Below, piece by piece: positions 17,398 to 26,544 of a stretch of DNA of 50,793 bases. The DNA is taken from NCBI GenBank assembly GCA_002238685.1, contig MPMV01000031.1, positions 1 through 50,793 of the forward strand, in the 5' to 3' direction. The notes beneath the pieces were generated by a model, which worked only from the letters and a program-made list of their open reading frames with translations, searched no databases and was not told the DNA's origin. Numbering within the stretch: the stretch's first letter is position 1; every line of letters begins with the position of its first letter. This DNA comes from a bacterium EF100-94H03 bin56. GTDB taxonomy: Bacteria > Pseudomonadota > Alphaproteobacteria > SP197. Made by a program: the position numbers and the translations under genes.

Positions 17398-18246
17398 GTG
17401 GCGTTTCAGGGCATGACGGGTATCGCCAGTGTGGCCGGTCGCGCCTGGACATGGACCGCACGCAGTGTCAACGGCAAGGGACTCGATGTCCGCTGCCGGG
17501 TTCCAGGCGGCCTTGAGTGGCTGGAACCCGTGGCCCGGGAACGGGCCGGCCGGCTGATGACGCGGGGCAGTATCTCGCTTTCCCTGGTGCTGGAGCCCGA
17601 CGAAGTTATGGGTGTGGTGGTGAACCACACCGTTCTCGATGACCTTGTTCAAGCCGTGGAGAAACGTGCGGGCCCACCTTCGGCGGCAGCGCTCGCCGGA
17701 CTGCTGGCGGTCCCGGGGGTTGTCACCGTTGGCGCAAAGACGGATACCGCCGCCATGGCCGATGAGCTGACCTCAGATCTCGAGGCGGTTCTCGATCGCC
17801 TGGTCGCATCCCGCCTCGGGGAGGGCGCCAGTCTGGCTGGAATCATCGGTGGCCTGCTGGACGACGTCGACAACCTCGTTTCACTGGCGCATGACGAAGC
17901 CTGCGGCGAGCCCGAACGCATCCGCCGTGCCCTTGACGAAAGGGTGCGTGAACTTGTCGACGATCCCGCGATGGATGAAGCGAGACTCGCCCAGGAAGTC
18001 GCCTTCCTCGTGTCGCGTGCCGATGTTCGAGAGGAAGTCGACCGCCTGACGGTCCATGCCTCGGCGGTGCGCGACCTGCTCGGACAGGCGAGTCCCGGGC
18101 GCCAGCTGGGATTTTTCTGTCAGGAATTGCTGCGCGAGGCCAACACGCTCTCATCCAAGTCACAGTCCGCGCCTTTGACCAACACCGCCATCAGCCTCAA
18201 GGTGGCCATCGACCGCTTGCGCGAGCAGGCCCAGAACGTGGAATAG
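17398..18246 (+). CDS. yicC: YicC family endoribonuclease/adaptor
   Basis: 282 residues. The N-terminal block QGMTGIASVAG..WTARSVNGKGLDVRCR and the C-terminal DUF1732 block FFCQELLREANTLSSKS define YicC, an RNase family that also promotes small-RNA decay in E. coli. GTG at 17398 is chosen because GGAGG lies just upstream and MTGIA follows at the expected distance. It sits directly before gmk, the conserved order. Confidence 0.9.
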   Translation: MAFQGMTGIASVAGRAWTWTARSVNGKGLDVRCRVPGGLEWLEPVARERAGRLMTRGSISLSLVLEPDEVMGVVVNHTVLDDLVQAVEKRAGPPSAAALAGLLAVPGVVTVGAKTDTAAMADELTSDLEAVLDRLVASRLGEGASLAGIIGGLLDDVDNLVSLAHDEACGEPERIRRALDERVRELVDDPAMDEARLAQEVAFLVSRADVREEVDRLTVHASAVRDLLGQASPGRQLGFFCQELLREANTLSSKSQSAPLTNTAISLKVAIDRLREQAQNVE

Positions 18247-18310
18247 GCTGAGATGCTCGCGATTCCCTGCCTGAAAGCCGCCGCCGGCCACCCGCACGGG
18301 CGGACACGGG

Positions 18311-18967
18311 GTGGAGAGTAGTCCGGTGCCGGAGGACGCCCGCCGGGGCTTCATGCTGGTGCTGTCCGCTCCGTCGGCCGCCGGCAAGTCGACGCTGGTG
18401 CGCCGGTTGGCGGACGAGGACGGCGACATCACGTTTTCGGTCTCGGTTACCACACGGGCTCCCCGGCCGGGAGAAGAGGCCGGCCGCGACCTTCACTTTG
18501 TCGATCACGGGCGCTTCCGGGAGATGATCGACCAGGACGAACTCCTCGAACACGCCACGGTCTTCGGCAATTCCTACGGAACCCCGAGGAAACCGGTCGA
18601 GATGGTCCTGGACCGGGGCCGAGACGTGGTGTCGGATATCGATTGCCAGGGTGCGGCCCAGCTTCGCCGGTCCCTCGGGGACGATGTCGTCCTGGTTTTC
18701 GTGCTGCCTCCTTCGGCAGCGGAACTCAAGCGCAGGCTCGCCGCGCGGGGTACCGGAACGCCGCAGGACATGGAGCGCCGCATGCGTGATGCCGTGGGCG
18801 AACTCGCGAGCTGGGAGACCTTCGACTATGTCATCGTCAACCACGATGTCGACGACAGCCTTGCCGTACTGAAGTCCATCCTGGCCGCCGAACGCCACCG
18901 GCGCGATCGTCTCACGTCGCTCCCCGAAACAGTGGCGACCATGCGCCGGGAACTTTCCGGCGCTTGA
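18311..18967 (+). CDS. gmk: Guanylate kinase
   Basis: Converts GMP and ATP to GDP and ADP. 218 residues with P-loop SAPSAAGKSTL (the usual glycine in SGAGKS is alanine), SVSVTTRAPRPGE and the GMP-binding region HATVFGNSYGTPRKPVE, then DIDCQGAAQLR. The usual tyrosine in GxDYxF is leucine here (GRDLHF). Start GTG 18311; GTG 18326 is an alternative. Pairs with yicC. Confidence 0.93.
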   Translation: MESSPVPEDARRGFMLVLSAPSAAGKSTLVRRLADEDGDITFSVSVTTRAPRPGEEAGRDLHFVDHGRFREMIDQDELLEHATVFGNSYGTPRKPVEMVLDRGRDVVSDIDCQGAAQLRRSLGDDVVLVFVLPPSAAELKRRLAARGTGTPQDMERRMRDAVGELASWETFDYVIVNHDVDDSLAVLKSILAAERHRRDRLTSLPETVATMRRELSGA

Positions 18968-18990
18968 GGAACCACGGGCACCGGGTCGTG

Positions 18991-19128
18991 TCAGCGCAGC
19001 GCCGGAATGGTGTCGGGTCGCACCACGCCCGAGAGACCGGCAAGGGCGTCGGGCACCAGGGCGAGAACGTGCAGCCGTTCCCGGTCACGCGTCTCGGCCA
19101 GCGTGATGTCCCGTGGCAGCGCGGGCTC
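18991..19128. repeat. 138-bp perfect direct repeat, copy A (3' end of GNAT gene)
   Basis: Identical base for base with 38582-38719 in the same orientation. Identity begins exactly at the first base of the GNAT stop codon (read on the plus strand as TCA) and ends at 19128. This copy is the resident one, inside the intact gene. Confidence 0.95.
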
Positions 19129-19572
19129 GAACCCGTAGCGTCCGTAGAGATCGGCGTCGCCGATGAGAACCACGATACGGTGCCCGAGGGCCCGCGCCCG
19201 TTCCAGGGTGGTGTTGATCAGCACCCGGCTGATGCCGCGGCCCCTGTGGTCGGGATCGACGGCGACGGGACCCATCTGGATCGCCCGGGTTCCTGCTCCG
19301 ATCAGCACCGGCCAGCACCGGATGGTGGCGACGACGCAGCCTCCTTCAAGCGCCACCAGGCTCAGTTCCGCGATCTTGCGGGAACCCTGACGCAGCCGCG
19401 CCGCCGGACTGTCGACAAGCCGGTGGCCCAGCGACAAGCGGGCGATCGTCTCGACAGCGAGCCTGTCGCGGGGTCGTTCTTCGATGATCTCAACCAAGGG
19501 GAAAGACCGGAAATCAGGCAGGAACAGGAACCTGCAATAGCACCGATCGTGATGGCGGGAAACGGTGCACAT
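18991..19572 (-). CDS. GNAT family N-acetyltransferase
   Basis: About 193 residues. The acetyl-CoA-binding motif is RGRGISRVLINTTLERARA, followed by VVLIGDADLYGRYGFEPA, a pattern of small-molecule GNATs (YhbS-like). Substrate unknown. Start ATG 19572 is tentative because no good ribosome site is visible and downstream starts are possible. The last 138 bp, including the stop codon, occur again without mismatch at 38582-38719. It converges on gmk. Confidence 0.85.
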   Translation of the reverse strand: MCTVSRHHDRCYCRFLFLPDFRSFPLVEIIEERPRDRLAVETIARLSLGHRLVDSPAARLRQGSRKIAELSLVALEGGCVVATIRCWPVLIGAGTRAIQMGPVAVDPDHRGRGISRVLINTTLERARALGHRIVVLIGDADLYGRYGFEPALPRDITLAETRDRERLHVLALVPDALAGLSGVVRPDTIPALR

Positions 19573-19776
19573 GACACGAGCCGCATTGGATGATGATGGT
19601 CGTTTCCCTGTATTGGACACCACTGAGGGTACCGCCATGGTGACCGCAGGATGTCTTGCTGCACGCAAGTGAGGCCGCATATGCGGGCATCTGCGACCGC
19701 GAAGTTCCACCGTTCCGGCATCTTGACGGGGGCTACCGGACCTGCGTTCCTGAATCACCCATGACGGGAGAGTGAT
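19573..19776. promoter_or_regulatory. Divergent GNAT / flavoprotein intergenic region with two dyads
   Basis: Contains a 12-bp palindrome CCGCATATGCGG (19675-19686) and, just before it, CTTGC-5-GCAAG (19655-19669). These could be operators for the divergent genes. No convincing -35/-10 pair was found. Confidence 0.3.
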
Positions 19777-22188
19777 ATGCAGGACCATGTCAGGGTTGTC
19801 ATCATCGGTGGCGGGGTGGTCGGCTGTTCCATTCTCTTCCATCTCGCCAGGCACGGGTGGAAGGAGACCCTGCTGCTGGAGAGAAACGAGCTCACATCGG
19901 GGTCGTCCTGGCATGCCGCGGGACAGATACACACCATCTCCTCGGATCCCAACATCTCGAGGCTGCAGGGATACACGATCAATCTCTACGCCGAACTCGA
20001 GGAACTGTCCGGCCAGTCCGTCGGGCTTCACAACACCGGCGGCTTCTATCTCGCCTCCAACGACGCCTGGCACGACTATCTCAAGCGGGAGCGATCCAAG
20101 GCGCGGTACATGGGTCTGGACCAGGAGTTCATCAGCGTCGAGGAAGCGGCCAGACGTCATCCTCTGATCGATCCCTCCCGCTACATCGCAGCCCTGTGGG
20201 ATCCGCTCGATGGCGACATTGACCCGTCCGGCGTGACTCATGCCTACGCGCGGGCGGCCCGCGTCCTTGGCGCGGACTTCCGCACACACACCCCCGTTGT
20301 GGAAACCAGACAGCGCGCCGATGGCACATGGGACGTGGTGACCCAGACAGGCGCCGTTCACGCTGAACACGTGGTCAATGCTGCCGGCCTGTGGGCGCGC
20401 GAGGTGGGACGGATGGCCGGCATCCACCTGCCGGTCCAGCCCATGGAGCACCACTACCTCATCACCGAGGACATCCCGGAGATCGTCGAACGGGAGGAAC
20501 GTCTGCCCGCCGGGATCGACTACGAGGGCAACATGTACTTCCGTCAGGAGCGGAACGGCATGTTGCTCGGCACCTACGAACCCCATGCCACACCCTGGTC
20601 CGTTGGCGGAACCCCGGCGGATTTCGGCCACGAACTCCTGCAACCGCAGCTCGACCACATTGCCGACAGGCTGGAACTCGGGTTCGAGCGCATTCCCGCG
20701 CTTCGCGAAGCCGGTATCAAGAACATCATCAACGGTCCCTTTACGTTCGGTCCCGATGGCAATCCGATGATCGGTCCTGTTCCGGGCATGAGAAACTACT
20801 GGGTGGCCGTTGGCGTGATGGCCGGATTCTGCCAGGCGGGAGGCGTGGGCCTGTGCATGGCCGAGTGGATGATCTCGGGAGAACCCGCGATCGATGTCTG
20901 GGCCATGGATATCGCCCGCTTCGGCGACTTCGCGACACCGGACTGGGGAACCACCAAGAGCGCCGAGAACTACGAACGCCGGTTCGTCATGACCTTTCCC
21001 AACGAGACACTGCCCAAGGGGCGCCGCCAGATGACGACGGCGCTCTACGACAGGCTCACCATGAGGGGCGCCGTCTGGGACCAGGCGTTCGGCCTGGAGC
21101 ATGCGCTGTGGTTTGCCGATGGTCCCGATGATGCATTCGAGGACCCCACCTTCCGGCGTTCGAGGGCCCATCACTACGTCGCCAGGGAAGTCGATGCGGT
21201 GCGCACGAAGGTGGGGGCCATCGAGATCGCCAACTTTGCCAAGCACGAGTTTCATGGTCCCGGTGCCAGATCCATGCTCGACCGTCTGCTCGCCGGGCGT
21301 GTGCCAGGCACGGGTCGACTGACCCTGACGCCGATGCTGACAGCGAAGGGCCGGCTCGGCGGCGACCTTACGGTTGCCTGTCTGACGGAAGACCGGTTTG
21401 TCGTCATCGGGTCAGGCGTGATGCAGAACGCCCATCGCCGCTGGTTCGAGGCGGCGCTTCCAAAATCCGGCGTCACCTATCGCAATCTCTCGGCGGACCT
21501 TCACGGCATCGCGTTGTCGGGGCCCTCGTCGAGAGACCTGCTGGCGGCGCTCACCCGTGACGATGTGACAGCCGGGGCGCTCAGGTTCCGCGATTCCCGT
21601 GAAATGGTCGTGGGCGGCGTACCCGTACTTCTCAACCGCATCTCGTTTTCCGGCGAACTCGGCTACGAGATCTACACACCGCCGCCCTACCTGCTGCGGC
21701 TTGCCGAAGAGGTCGAGCGGGCGGGAGCCGATCATGACTTGCGCTGGTATGGCGCCCGGGCCCTGATGAGCCTGCGCCTCGAGAAGTCATGGGGTGTGTG
21801 GGGTCTCGATTACCGGCCCGATTTCACGGCTGCCGAGAGTGGCCTCGACGTCTTCATCGACTGGACGAAGGACTTCGTCGGCAAGGAGGCGGCGTTGAGA
21901 ATGAGGGAAGAAGGCCCCTCCAGGAAGCTCGTCACGATGAAAGTCGAGACCGGTGACATCGACGTCTCGGCGGACGAGGCCATCCTGAAGGATGGCGAGG
22001 CCGTCGGATACGTGTCGTCCGGGGGATTTGCCCATAACTCGGACGTGTCAGTGGCCATGGGCTACGTGCCGACGGAACTCGCCGCAGGCGATACGGCTGT
22101 GGAGATCGAGATCAACGGCGAGCGTTACCCGGCACGGGTCCTCGGACAGTGCCTGTGGGATGCCAACGGCGGCCGCATGCGATCCTGA
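19777..22188 (+). CDS. FAD-dependent oxidoreductase, dimethylglycine/sarcosine dehydrogenase family
   Basis: 803 residues in two halves. The N-terminal DAO domain has the Rossmann motif VVIIGGGVVGCSILFHLAR and SSWHAAGQ, whose histidine is the usual covalent FAD site in this family. The C-terminal half is a GcvT/aminomethyltransferase-like folate domain (SGPSSRDLL, SGELGYEIY, FIDWTKDFVGKEAAL). Such enzymes demethylate N-methylated glycines, passing one-carbon units to tetrahydrofolate. GGGAG lies nine bases before ATG 19777. The exact substrate cannot be read from sequence. Confidence 0.88.
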   Translation: MQDHVRVVIIGGGVVGCSILFHLARHGWKETLLLERNELTSGSSWHAAGQIHTISSDPNISRLQGYTINLYAELEELSGQSVGLHNTGGFYLASNDAWHDYLKRERSKARYMGLDQEFISVEEAARRHPLIDPSRYIAALWDPLDGDIDPSGVTHAYARAARVLGADFRTHTPVVETRQRADGTWDVVTQTGAVHAEHVVNAAGLWAREVGRMAGIHLPVQPMEHHYLITEDIPEIVEREERLPAGIDYEGNMYFRQERNGMLLGTYEPHATPWSVGGTPADFGHELLQPQLDHIADRLELGFERIPALREAGIKNIINGPFTFGPDGNPMIGPVPGMRNYWVAVGVMAGFCQAGGVGLCMAEWMISGEPAIDVWAMDIARFGDFATPDWGTTKSAENYERRFVMTFPNETLPKGRRQMTTALYDRLTMRGAVWDQAFGLEHALWFADGPDDAFEDPTFRRSRAHHYVAREVDAVRTKVGAIEIANFAKHEFHGPGARSMLDRLLAGRVPGTGRLTLTPMLTAKGRLGGDLTVACLTEDRFVVIGSGVMQNAHRRWFEAALPKSGVTYRNLSADLHGIALSGPSSRDLLAALTRDDVTAGALRFRDSREMVVGGVPVLLNRISFSGELGYEIYTPPPYLLRLAEEVERAGADHDLRWYGARALMSLRLEKSWGVWGLDYRPDFTAAESGLDVFIDWTKDFVGKEAALRMREEGPSRKLVTMKVETGDIDVSADEAILKDGEAVGYVSSGGFAHNSDVSVAMGYVPTELAAGDTAVEIEINGERYPARVLGQCLWDANGGRMRS

Positions 22189-22480
22189 TCAGGAGAAGAC
22201 GGCAACGGGAAGACCGAGGCTGTCGTAGCCGGGTTCGACGCCAAGCTCCCGGGGCATCGGGGGCGAAGAGCCGGCCGTCGGCCACCCGGGGCGGAGGTGG
22301 TCGAGTCGTCGCTGTGAAGGTCTGACGTGCTCAACCCGAGGGTGGCGAGACTGCGAAGTGCGCACAGGCTGCCGTGCAAAGCTCGCCACCCCAGGTGTCC
22401 TCGCAGACAACCTCGATTCCGTGTGCCACGAGGAAATCGCGTGTCCGGCGGGCCCTGACTTTCCGAGAACCGCGTCAAGG
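22189..22480 (-). pseudogene. Enolase-superfamily (MR/MLE) dehydratase, decayed C-terminal remnant
   Basis: On the minus strand pieces of a mandelate racemase/muconate lactonising-type C-terminus are spread over three frames: FLVAHGIEVVCEDTWGGELC in one, STSDLHSDDSTTSAPGG in a second, and ELGVEPGYDSLGLPVAVF ending in a stop at 22189 in a third (the RVADGRLFAPDAP segment is again in another). Homologous dehydratases contain these blocks in one frame. Several indels separate them and the N-terminal catalytic part is missing. It lies immediately beyond the flavoprotein stop. Confidence 0.6.
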
Positions 22481-22531
22481 GAGCACGAGCGGTTGCCGGA
22501 ACCATTCTCCAGAACGGAGCCGTCGTGCAGC

Positions 22532-23224
22532 CTACCGCCGTTCGTACTGTGCATTGCCGAACAGGATGTTGCGCTCCTCATCCGTCATTTCCGCCGAGCG
22601 CTGCTGGTCGCTCAGCACCGCACATCCGCGAGCGACCGCAGGGCGCTCCTCCAGGCGTTGCTGCCAACGAACCACGTTCGGATAGTCTGCCGGATCGACC
22701 CCCTGGCGTTCGATGGAGCGTGTCCAGGGGTAGGTCGCCATGTCGGCAATGGAGTAGTCTCCCGCCATGTAGTCGGCTTCGCCCAGCCTCTTGTCGAGCA
22801 CACCATAAAGACGCCCGGTTTCGTTCGTGTAGCGATCGATGGCATAGGCGATTGGTTCAGGCGCGTAGTTGCGGAAGTGGTGGCACTGACCGAACATTGG
22901 CCCGATGCCGCCCATCTGGAACATCAGCCATTGCATGACGAGAGTGCGGCCGCGGGTATCATCGGGCATGAAGCGGCCGGTCTTCCCGGCGAGATAGATG
23001 AGGATGGCACCCGATTCGAAGATGCTGATCGCCTCGCCATCGGGCCCGTCGTGGTCGACGATGGCCGGCATCCTGTTGTTGGGGCTGATGGCAAGGAATG
23101 CGGGATCGAACTGATCGCCGCGGCCGATGTCCACCGGGATGACGCGGTAGGCCAACCCAGTCTCCTCCAGCATGATGTGGACCTTGTGTCCGTTGGGTGT
23201 TGGCCATGTGTAAAGGTCGATCAT
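22532..23224 (-). CDS. Glutathione S-transferase family protein
   Basis: 230 residues. The N-terminal thioredoxin fold has YTWPTPNGHKVHIMLEE, NNRMPAIVDHD and IFESGAILIYLA (the ES motif binding the glutathione glutamyl group), and the helical C-terminal domain ends with YSIADMATYPW. It resembles the YfcG/YghU disulfide-reductase branch. ATG at 23224 overlaps the stop of the upstream oxidase by four bases, so the two are co-translated. Confidence 0.9.
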   Translation of the reverse strand: MIDLYTWPTPNGHKVHIMLEETGLAYRVIPVDIGRGDQFDPAFLAISPNNRMPAIVDHDGPDGEAISIFESGAILIYLAGKTGRFMPDDTRGRTLVMQWLMFQMGGIGPMFGQCHHFRNYAPEPIAYAIDRYTNETGRLYGVLDKRLGEADYMAGDYSIADMATYPWTRSIERQGVDPADYPNVVRWQQRLEERPAVARGCAVLSDQQRSAEMTDEERNILFGNAQYERR

Positions 23225-24330
23225 CTCTTCTTCCAGGTGTCGAGCTTGCGCACCACAAGCCTTGCGATGGCCAGGGACGCTGTCAATCCCGGCGATTCGA
23301 TTCCGAAGAGATTGACGAGTCCGCCTGTTCCGTGTTCTGCGGGGCCGTCGATCCGGAAATCCGAGTCCCCCGAAGTCCTCAGCTTGGGACGGATGCCGCT
23401 GTAATCGGGAGCCAGGGCATCATCGGGAAGGCCGGGCCAGTAGCGGCGCACCGAATCACGGAAGGCGTGTGCACGGGCCGGGTCGACGTCGTAGGCGATA
23501 TCGCGCACCCATTCCACATCGGGCCCGAACCGGCAGCGGCCGGCAAGATCGAGGGTGGCGTGGACGCCCAGGCCACCGGCGACCGGCGTTGGATAGACAA
23601 GACGGGAGAAGGGGGAGGGGCCGGACAACGTGAAGTAACTTCCCTTGGCGAGATGGAGTGCGGGAACATGAAGGGGATCGAGGCCTGCCGTCACCGATGC
23701 GAGGTGCTGTGCCCCGAGACCGGCGGCATTCACCAGTTCGCGAGCCTCCAGGATCATGGTCTCCCTGCCGCCGACCGTGAGAATCATGACTTTGTCTTGC
23801 GCGACAACGCTGCGGACATGCGAGCCCAGGGCCAGCCACGCACCGGCTGCCTCTGCCTCTCCCAGCAAGGACAGCATCAGGCCGTGACTGTCGATGATGC
23901 CGGTCGATGGCGAGTAAAGTGCGCCGCACGTCTCCAGTTCGGGTTCCAGGGCGGCCACATCCGCTGCCTTCAGGATCGCGAGGTCGTCAACGCCGTTGGC
24001 GGCGGCCCGTCGCTTGAGGCTCGAGAGGACGTCACGATCATCGTCACTGACGGCAACGATCAGCTTGCCGCAGGTGCGGAATTCGACAGTGCGCGATTGG
24101 CAGTAATCATAGAGAAGGGTCTTGCCGGCGACGCACAGGCGGGCTTTCAGGCTTCCCGGCGGATAATAGATTCCGGCGTGGATGACTTCACTGTTGCGCG
24201 ACGAGATTCCGGTTCCCATGGCATCGGCTGCGTCAAGCACCATGACCTCGCGCCCGCTGTTGGCCAGCGCGCGAGCCACCGCAAGACCGATGACACCGGC
24301 GCCGACGACGACCGTTTCAAGGCTCTCCAC
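23221..24330 (-). CDS. L-2-hydroxyglutarate-type FAD oxidase/dehydrogenase
   Basis: 369 residues of the DAO family. FAD-binding VVVGAGVIGLAVARALA starts at residue 6, followed by GTGISSRNSEVIHAGIYYP and KGSYFTLSG, the hallmarks of L-2-hydroxyglutarate oxidase (LhgO/L2HGDH). The C-terminal GIRPKLRTSGDSDFRI and FGIESPGLTASLAIA are also typical. Co-translated with the GST behind it. The substrate is by homology only. Confidence 0.85.
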   Translation of the reverse strand: MESLETVVVGAGVIGLAVARALANSGREVMVLDAADAMGTGISSRNSEVIHAGIYYPPGSLKARLCVAGKTLLYDYCQSRTVEFRTCGKLIVAVSDDDRDVLSSLKRRAAANGVDDLAILKAADVAALEPELETCGALYSPSTGIIDSHGLMLSLLGEAEAAGAWLALGSHVRSVVAQDKVMILTVGGRETMILEARELVNAAGLGAQHLASVTAGLDPLHVPALHLAKGSYFTLSGPSPFSRLVYPTPVAGGLGVHATLDLAGRCRFGPDVEWVRDIAYDVDPARAHAFRDSVRRYWPGLPDDALAPDYSGIRPKLRTSGDSDFRIDGPAEHGTGGLVNLFGIESPGLTASLAIARLVVRKLDTWKKR

Positions 24331-24522
24331 GCGGTTTCAGCCTCCCATCCGCCTCCGGACCGGCCGACGGTCACCAGTGATTTGCCGCTTGCCGGTCCAT
24401 GACCGGTCCCTGGTGTTGAGTGTCGGCGCCGCGGGTGCGACAACGTGACCGGCAGGATGGCCATGCACGCCCCGTCGTGGCAAGCACATCCCCGTTATCC
24501 AGATCTCGGCGGCCACAGATTC

Positions 24523-25419
24523 ATGCGACAACTCGTCTATGTCTTTGCCGTCATCGTTCAGGGTTCCGCGTGGGGCGCCCAGTTCGTGATGCTGAAACTC
24601 GCCGCCGAGGGCGACTATGACGAGTTGACGGTGCTGTTCATCGCCATGTTTCTCGTCAGCGCCTGCTACTTCGTGATTCTCCTGGTGCGTCGGTCCTCGT
24701 TTCGCCAGACGCCGAAGTCCATTGAATTCTTCGCCATCACCGGGCTGCTCGGCTATGCCCTGCCATTGACGGCCACGCTCTATGCCGCACCCCACCTGCC
24801 GGCGGGCGTCATCACGCTCATTGTCTGTTTCACGCCCATGATCTCGATCGTCGTGGCGCTTCTCGCCCGGACGGAACGGGTGTCGCGAACCAGGCTGGTG
24901 GCGATGGCGCTGGGCATGGCCGCCGCTGTCATGGTGCTGGCGCCACAGCTTTCCCTGCCGGGATTGGGAGTCCTGGAGTGGATGCTGCTCGTCGGTCTCG
25001 TGCCGCTTTGCTACGGCATCGAATCGATCTATGTCGACAGGCACTGGCCGGAGGGTTTCGATATCTGGCAGGTCGGATTTGGCGAGGCCGCCGCCGCCAT
25101 GATTCTCGTGGCGCCACTGGTCATCGTGTTCGGCGAACCGTTGCCGGATCTCGCATGGTCGACGGCCGAGACCGGTATCGTTCTCTTTACCCTGATCGGT
25201 CTTGTCGAGATCGTCATCTATTTCTGGATCATCAGCAGGACCGGCGGGGTGCTGGTCAATTTCAGCGTGTTCGCCGCCCTGTTCGCCGGCATCGCCTGGG
25301 GCATGATCATCTTTGGTGAACGCCACGACGTGGCGGTCTGGGGTGCCGCCGCCGTGTTGCTGGCTGCCATGGCGCTGCTGGCTCTCGAGGCCATGAGAAC
25401 GGATCAGGGGCACCGCTAG
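24523..25419 (+). CDS. EamA/DMT family membrane transporter
   Basis: About 298 residues with ten hydrophobic segments in two EamA halves; examples are VYVFAVIVQGSAWGAQFVML and NFSVFAALFAGIAWGMIIFG. Drug/metabolite superfamily exporters or importers of unknown substrate. ATG 24523 (MRQLVYVF) starts just before the first helix; starts up to 24445 are open but no ribosome site decides. Stands alone between convergent and divergent neighbours. Confidence 0.85.
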   Translation: MRQLVYVFAVIVQGSAWGAQFVMLKLAAEGDYDELTVLFIAMFLVSACYFVILLVRRSSFRQTPKSIEFFAITGLLGYALPLTATLYAAPHLPAGVITLIVCFTPMISIVVALLARTERVSRTRLVAMALGMAAAVMVLAPQLSLPGLGVLEWMLLVGLVPLCYGIESIYVDRHWPEGFDIWQVGFGEAAAAMILVAPLVIVFGEPLPDLAWSTAETGIVLFTLIGLVEIVIYFWIISRTGGVLVNFSVFAALFAGIAWGMIIFGERHDVAVWGAAAVLLAAMALLALEAMRTDQGHR

Positions 25420-25434
25420 ACGCGACAGCTCTTC

Positions 25435-26544
25435 TCAGCGCACAAGACTGCGGGCGATAACGACGTTCTGGACCTCTGTGGCGCCGTCGAGCCAATGGGC
25501 CATCCGGGCACAGGCAAGATGGCGCGTCAGGGAATGACCGTCATCTCCACGGAATCCCCGGGCGCCCATGACCTGCATGCAGTCGCTGATCGCTTTCCAT
25601 GCCATGCGTGTGGCGAACTTCTTGGCATGGGCACAAGCCACCTGGACATCCTCGCCGCTCTCGAAGGCAGCGGTGGCGTCGTGGGTCAGCAATCGCGCCG
25701 CCCTGAGATCCGTTGCCACATCGGCCAGCATCCACTGCACCCCCTGAAAGTCACCGATCGTGCGACCGAAGGCGTCTCTGGAGGCCACCCTATCGAGTGC
25801 CTGGTCGAGCGCGGCCCCCGCCATGCCACAGCACATCGCGGCCACTCCGGCCCGGGCGGCATTGATGCCCCGCATCGCGGTCCGGAAGGCATCGCCGGGG
25901 GCGAGGATCATCGCCGCGTGATCCACCCGTGCCGATGAAAAGCTGAAACCGCACACCCCGGCGGAATGGCCGCCGAGAAGTACGTAGGGATCGGTTCTCG
26001 CGATACCCGGGGTGTCGGCATCGACGAGGAAACCGGCGATGCCGCGCCACCCCTGGGATGGATCGGTCTGCAGGTAGACCAGCAGGACACCCGCGGCCAC
26101 GCCATTGGTGACCCATGCCTTCTCTCCGTTCAGCACCCAGTCATCGCCATCAGGACGGGCCGATGCGGTGATTGCGGCGGCATCGCTGCCGGCACCGGGT
26201 TCGGTGAGGAGGAAGGCGCCGATCCGCCTCGCATGAAGGAGGTCGTCGAGATGGCGTGCAATGAGTTCCTCGCTCCCTGACCGGGCAAGGCTGGCCGTCA
26301 TGTTGGCGTGGACCTTGAGAGCGAAGGCATGGCCAAAGTCCTCGGCAGCGATTCGCGAAACGATGTCGCAGGCTTCGCCGAGAGCCAGTCCGAGACCCCC
26401 TGACTCCCGTGGCGTCAGCATGCCGGCCAGTCCCGATCCGCCTGCCTCGCGCATCGCATCGAGGGGATAGTGCCTGTCTCTTTCCCAGGCGGCGGCGCCT
26501 CTGGCGACGAGAGCGCAGTGGGCCTCGAGCGCGGAACCGGTCAT
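25435..26544 (-). CDS. Acyl-CoA dehydrogenase family protein
   Basis: 369 residues. The flavin and substrate blocks are LTEPGAGSDAAAITASA, NGEKAWVTNGVAAGVLLV and RDAFGRTIGDFQGVQWMLAD, with the C-terminal QVMGARGFRGDDGHSLTRHL and ATEVQNVVIARSLV. Oxidises an acyl-CoA thioester with FAD. The catalytic base aligns with the acidic residue in DGATEVQN. The start is fixed at ATG 26544 by AGGAGGT eight bases upstream; a further 90 codons upstream are open but non-homologous. Confidence 0.9.
   Translation of the reverse strand: MTGSALEAHCALVARGAAAWERDRHYPLDAMREAGGSGLAGMLTPRESGGLGLALGEACDIVSRIAAEDFGHAFALKVHANMTASLARSGSEELIARHLDDLLHARRIGAFLLTEPGAGSDAAAITASARPDGDDWVLNGEKAWVTNGVAAGVLLVYLQTDPSQGWRGIAGFLVDADTPGIARTDPYVLLGGHSAGVCGFSFSSARVDHAAMILAPGDAFRTAMRGINAARAGVAAMCCGMAGAALDQALDRVASRDAFGRTIGDFQGVQWMLADVATDLRAARLLTHDATAAFESGEDVQVACAHAKKFATRMAWKAISDCMQVMGARGFRGDDGHSLTRHLACARMAHWLDGATEVQNVVIARSLVR

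Noticed and set aside
18991..21255. 754-codon minus-strand frame over the flavoprotein gene
   Set aside because: Only its last 193 codons (the GNAT gene) resemble a protein; the rest is antisense to the flavoprotein.
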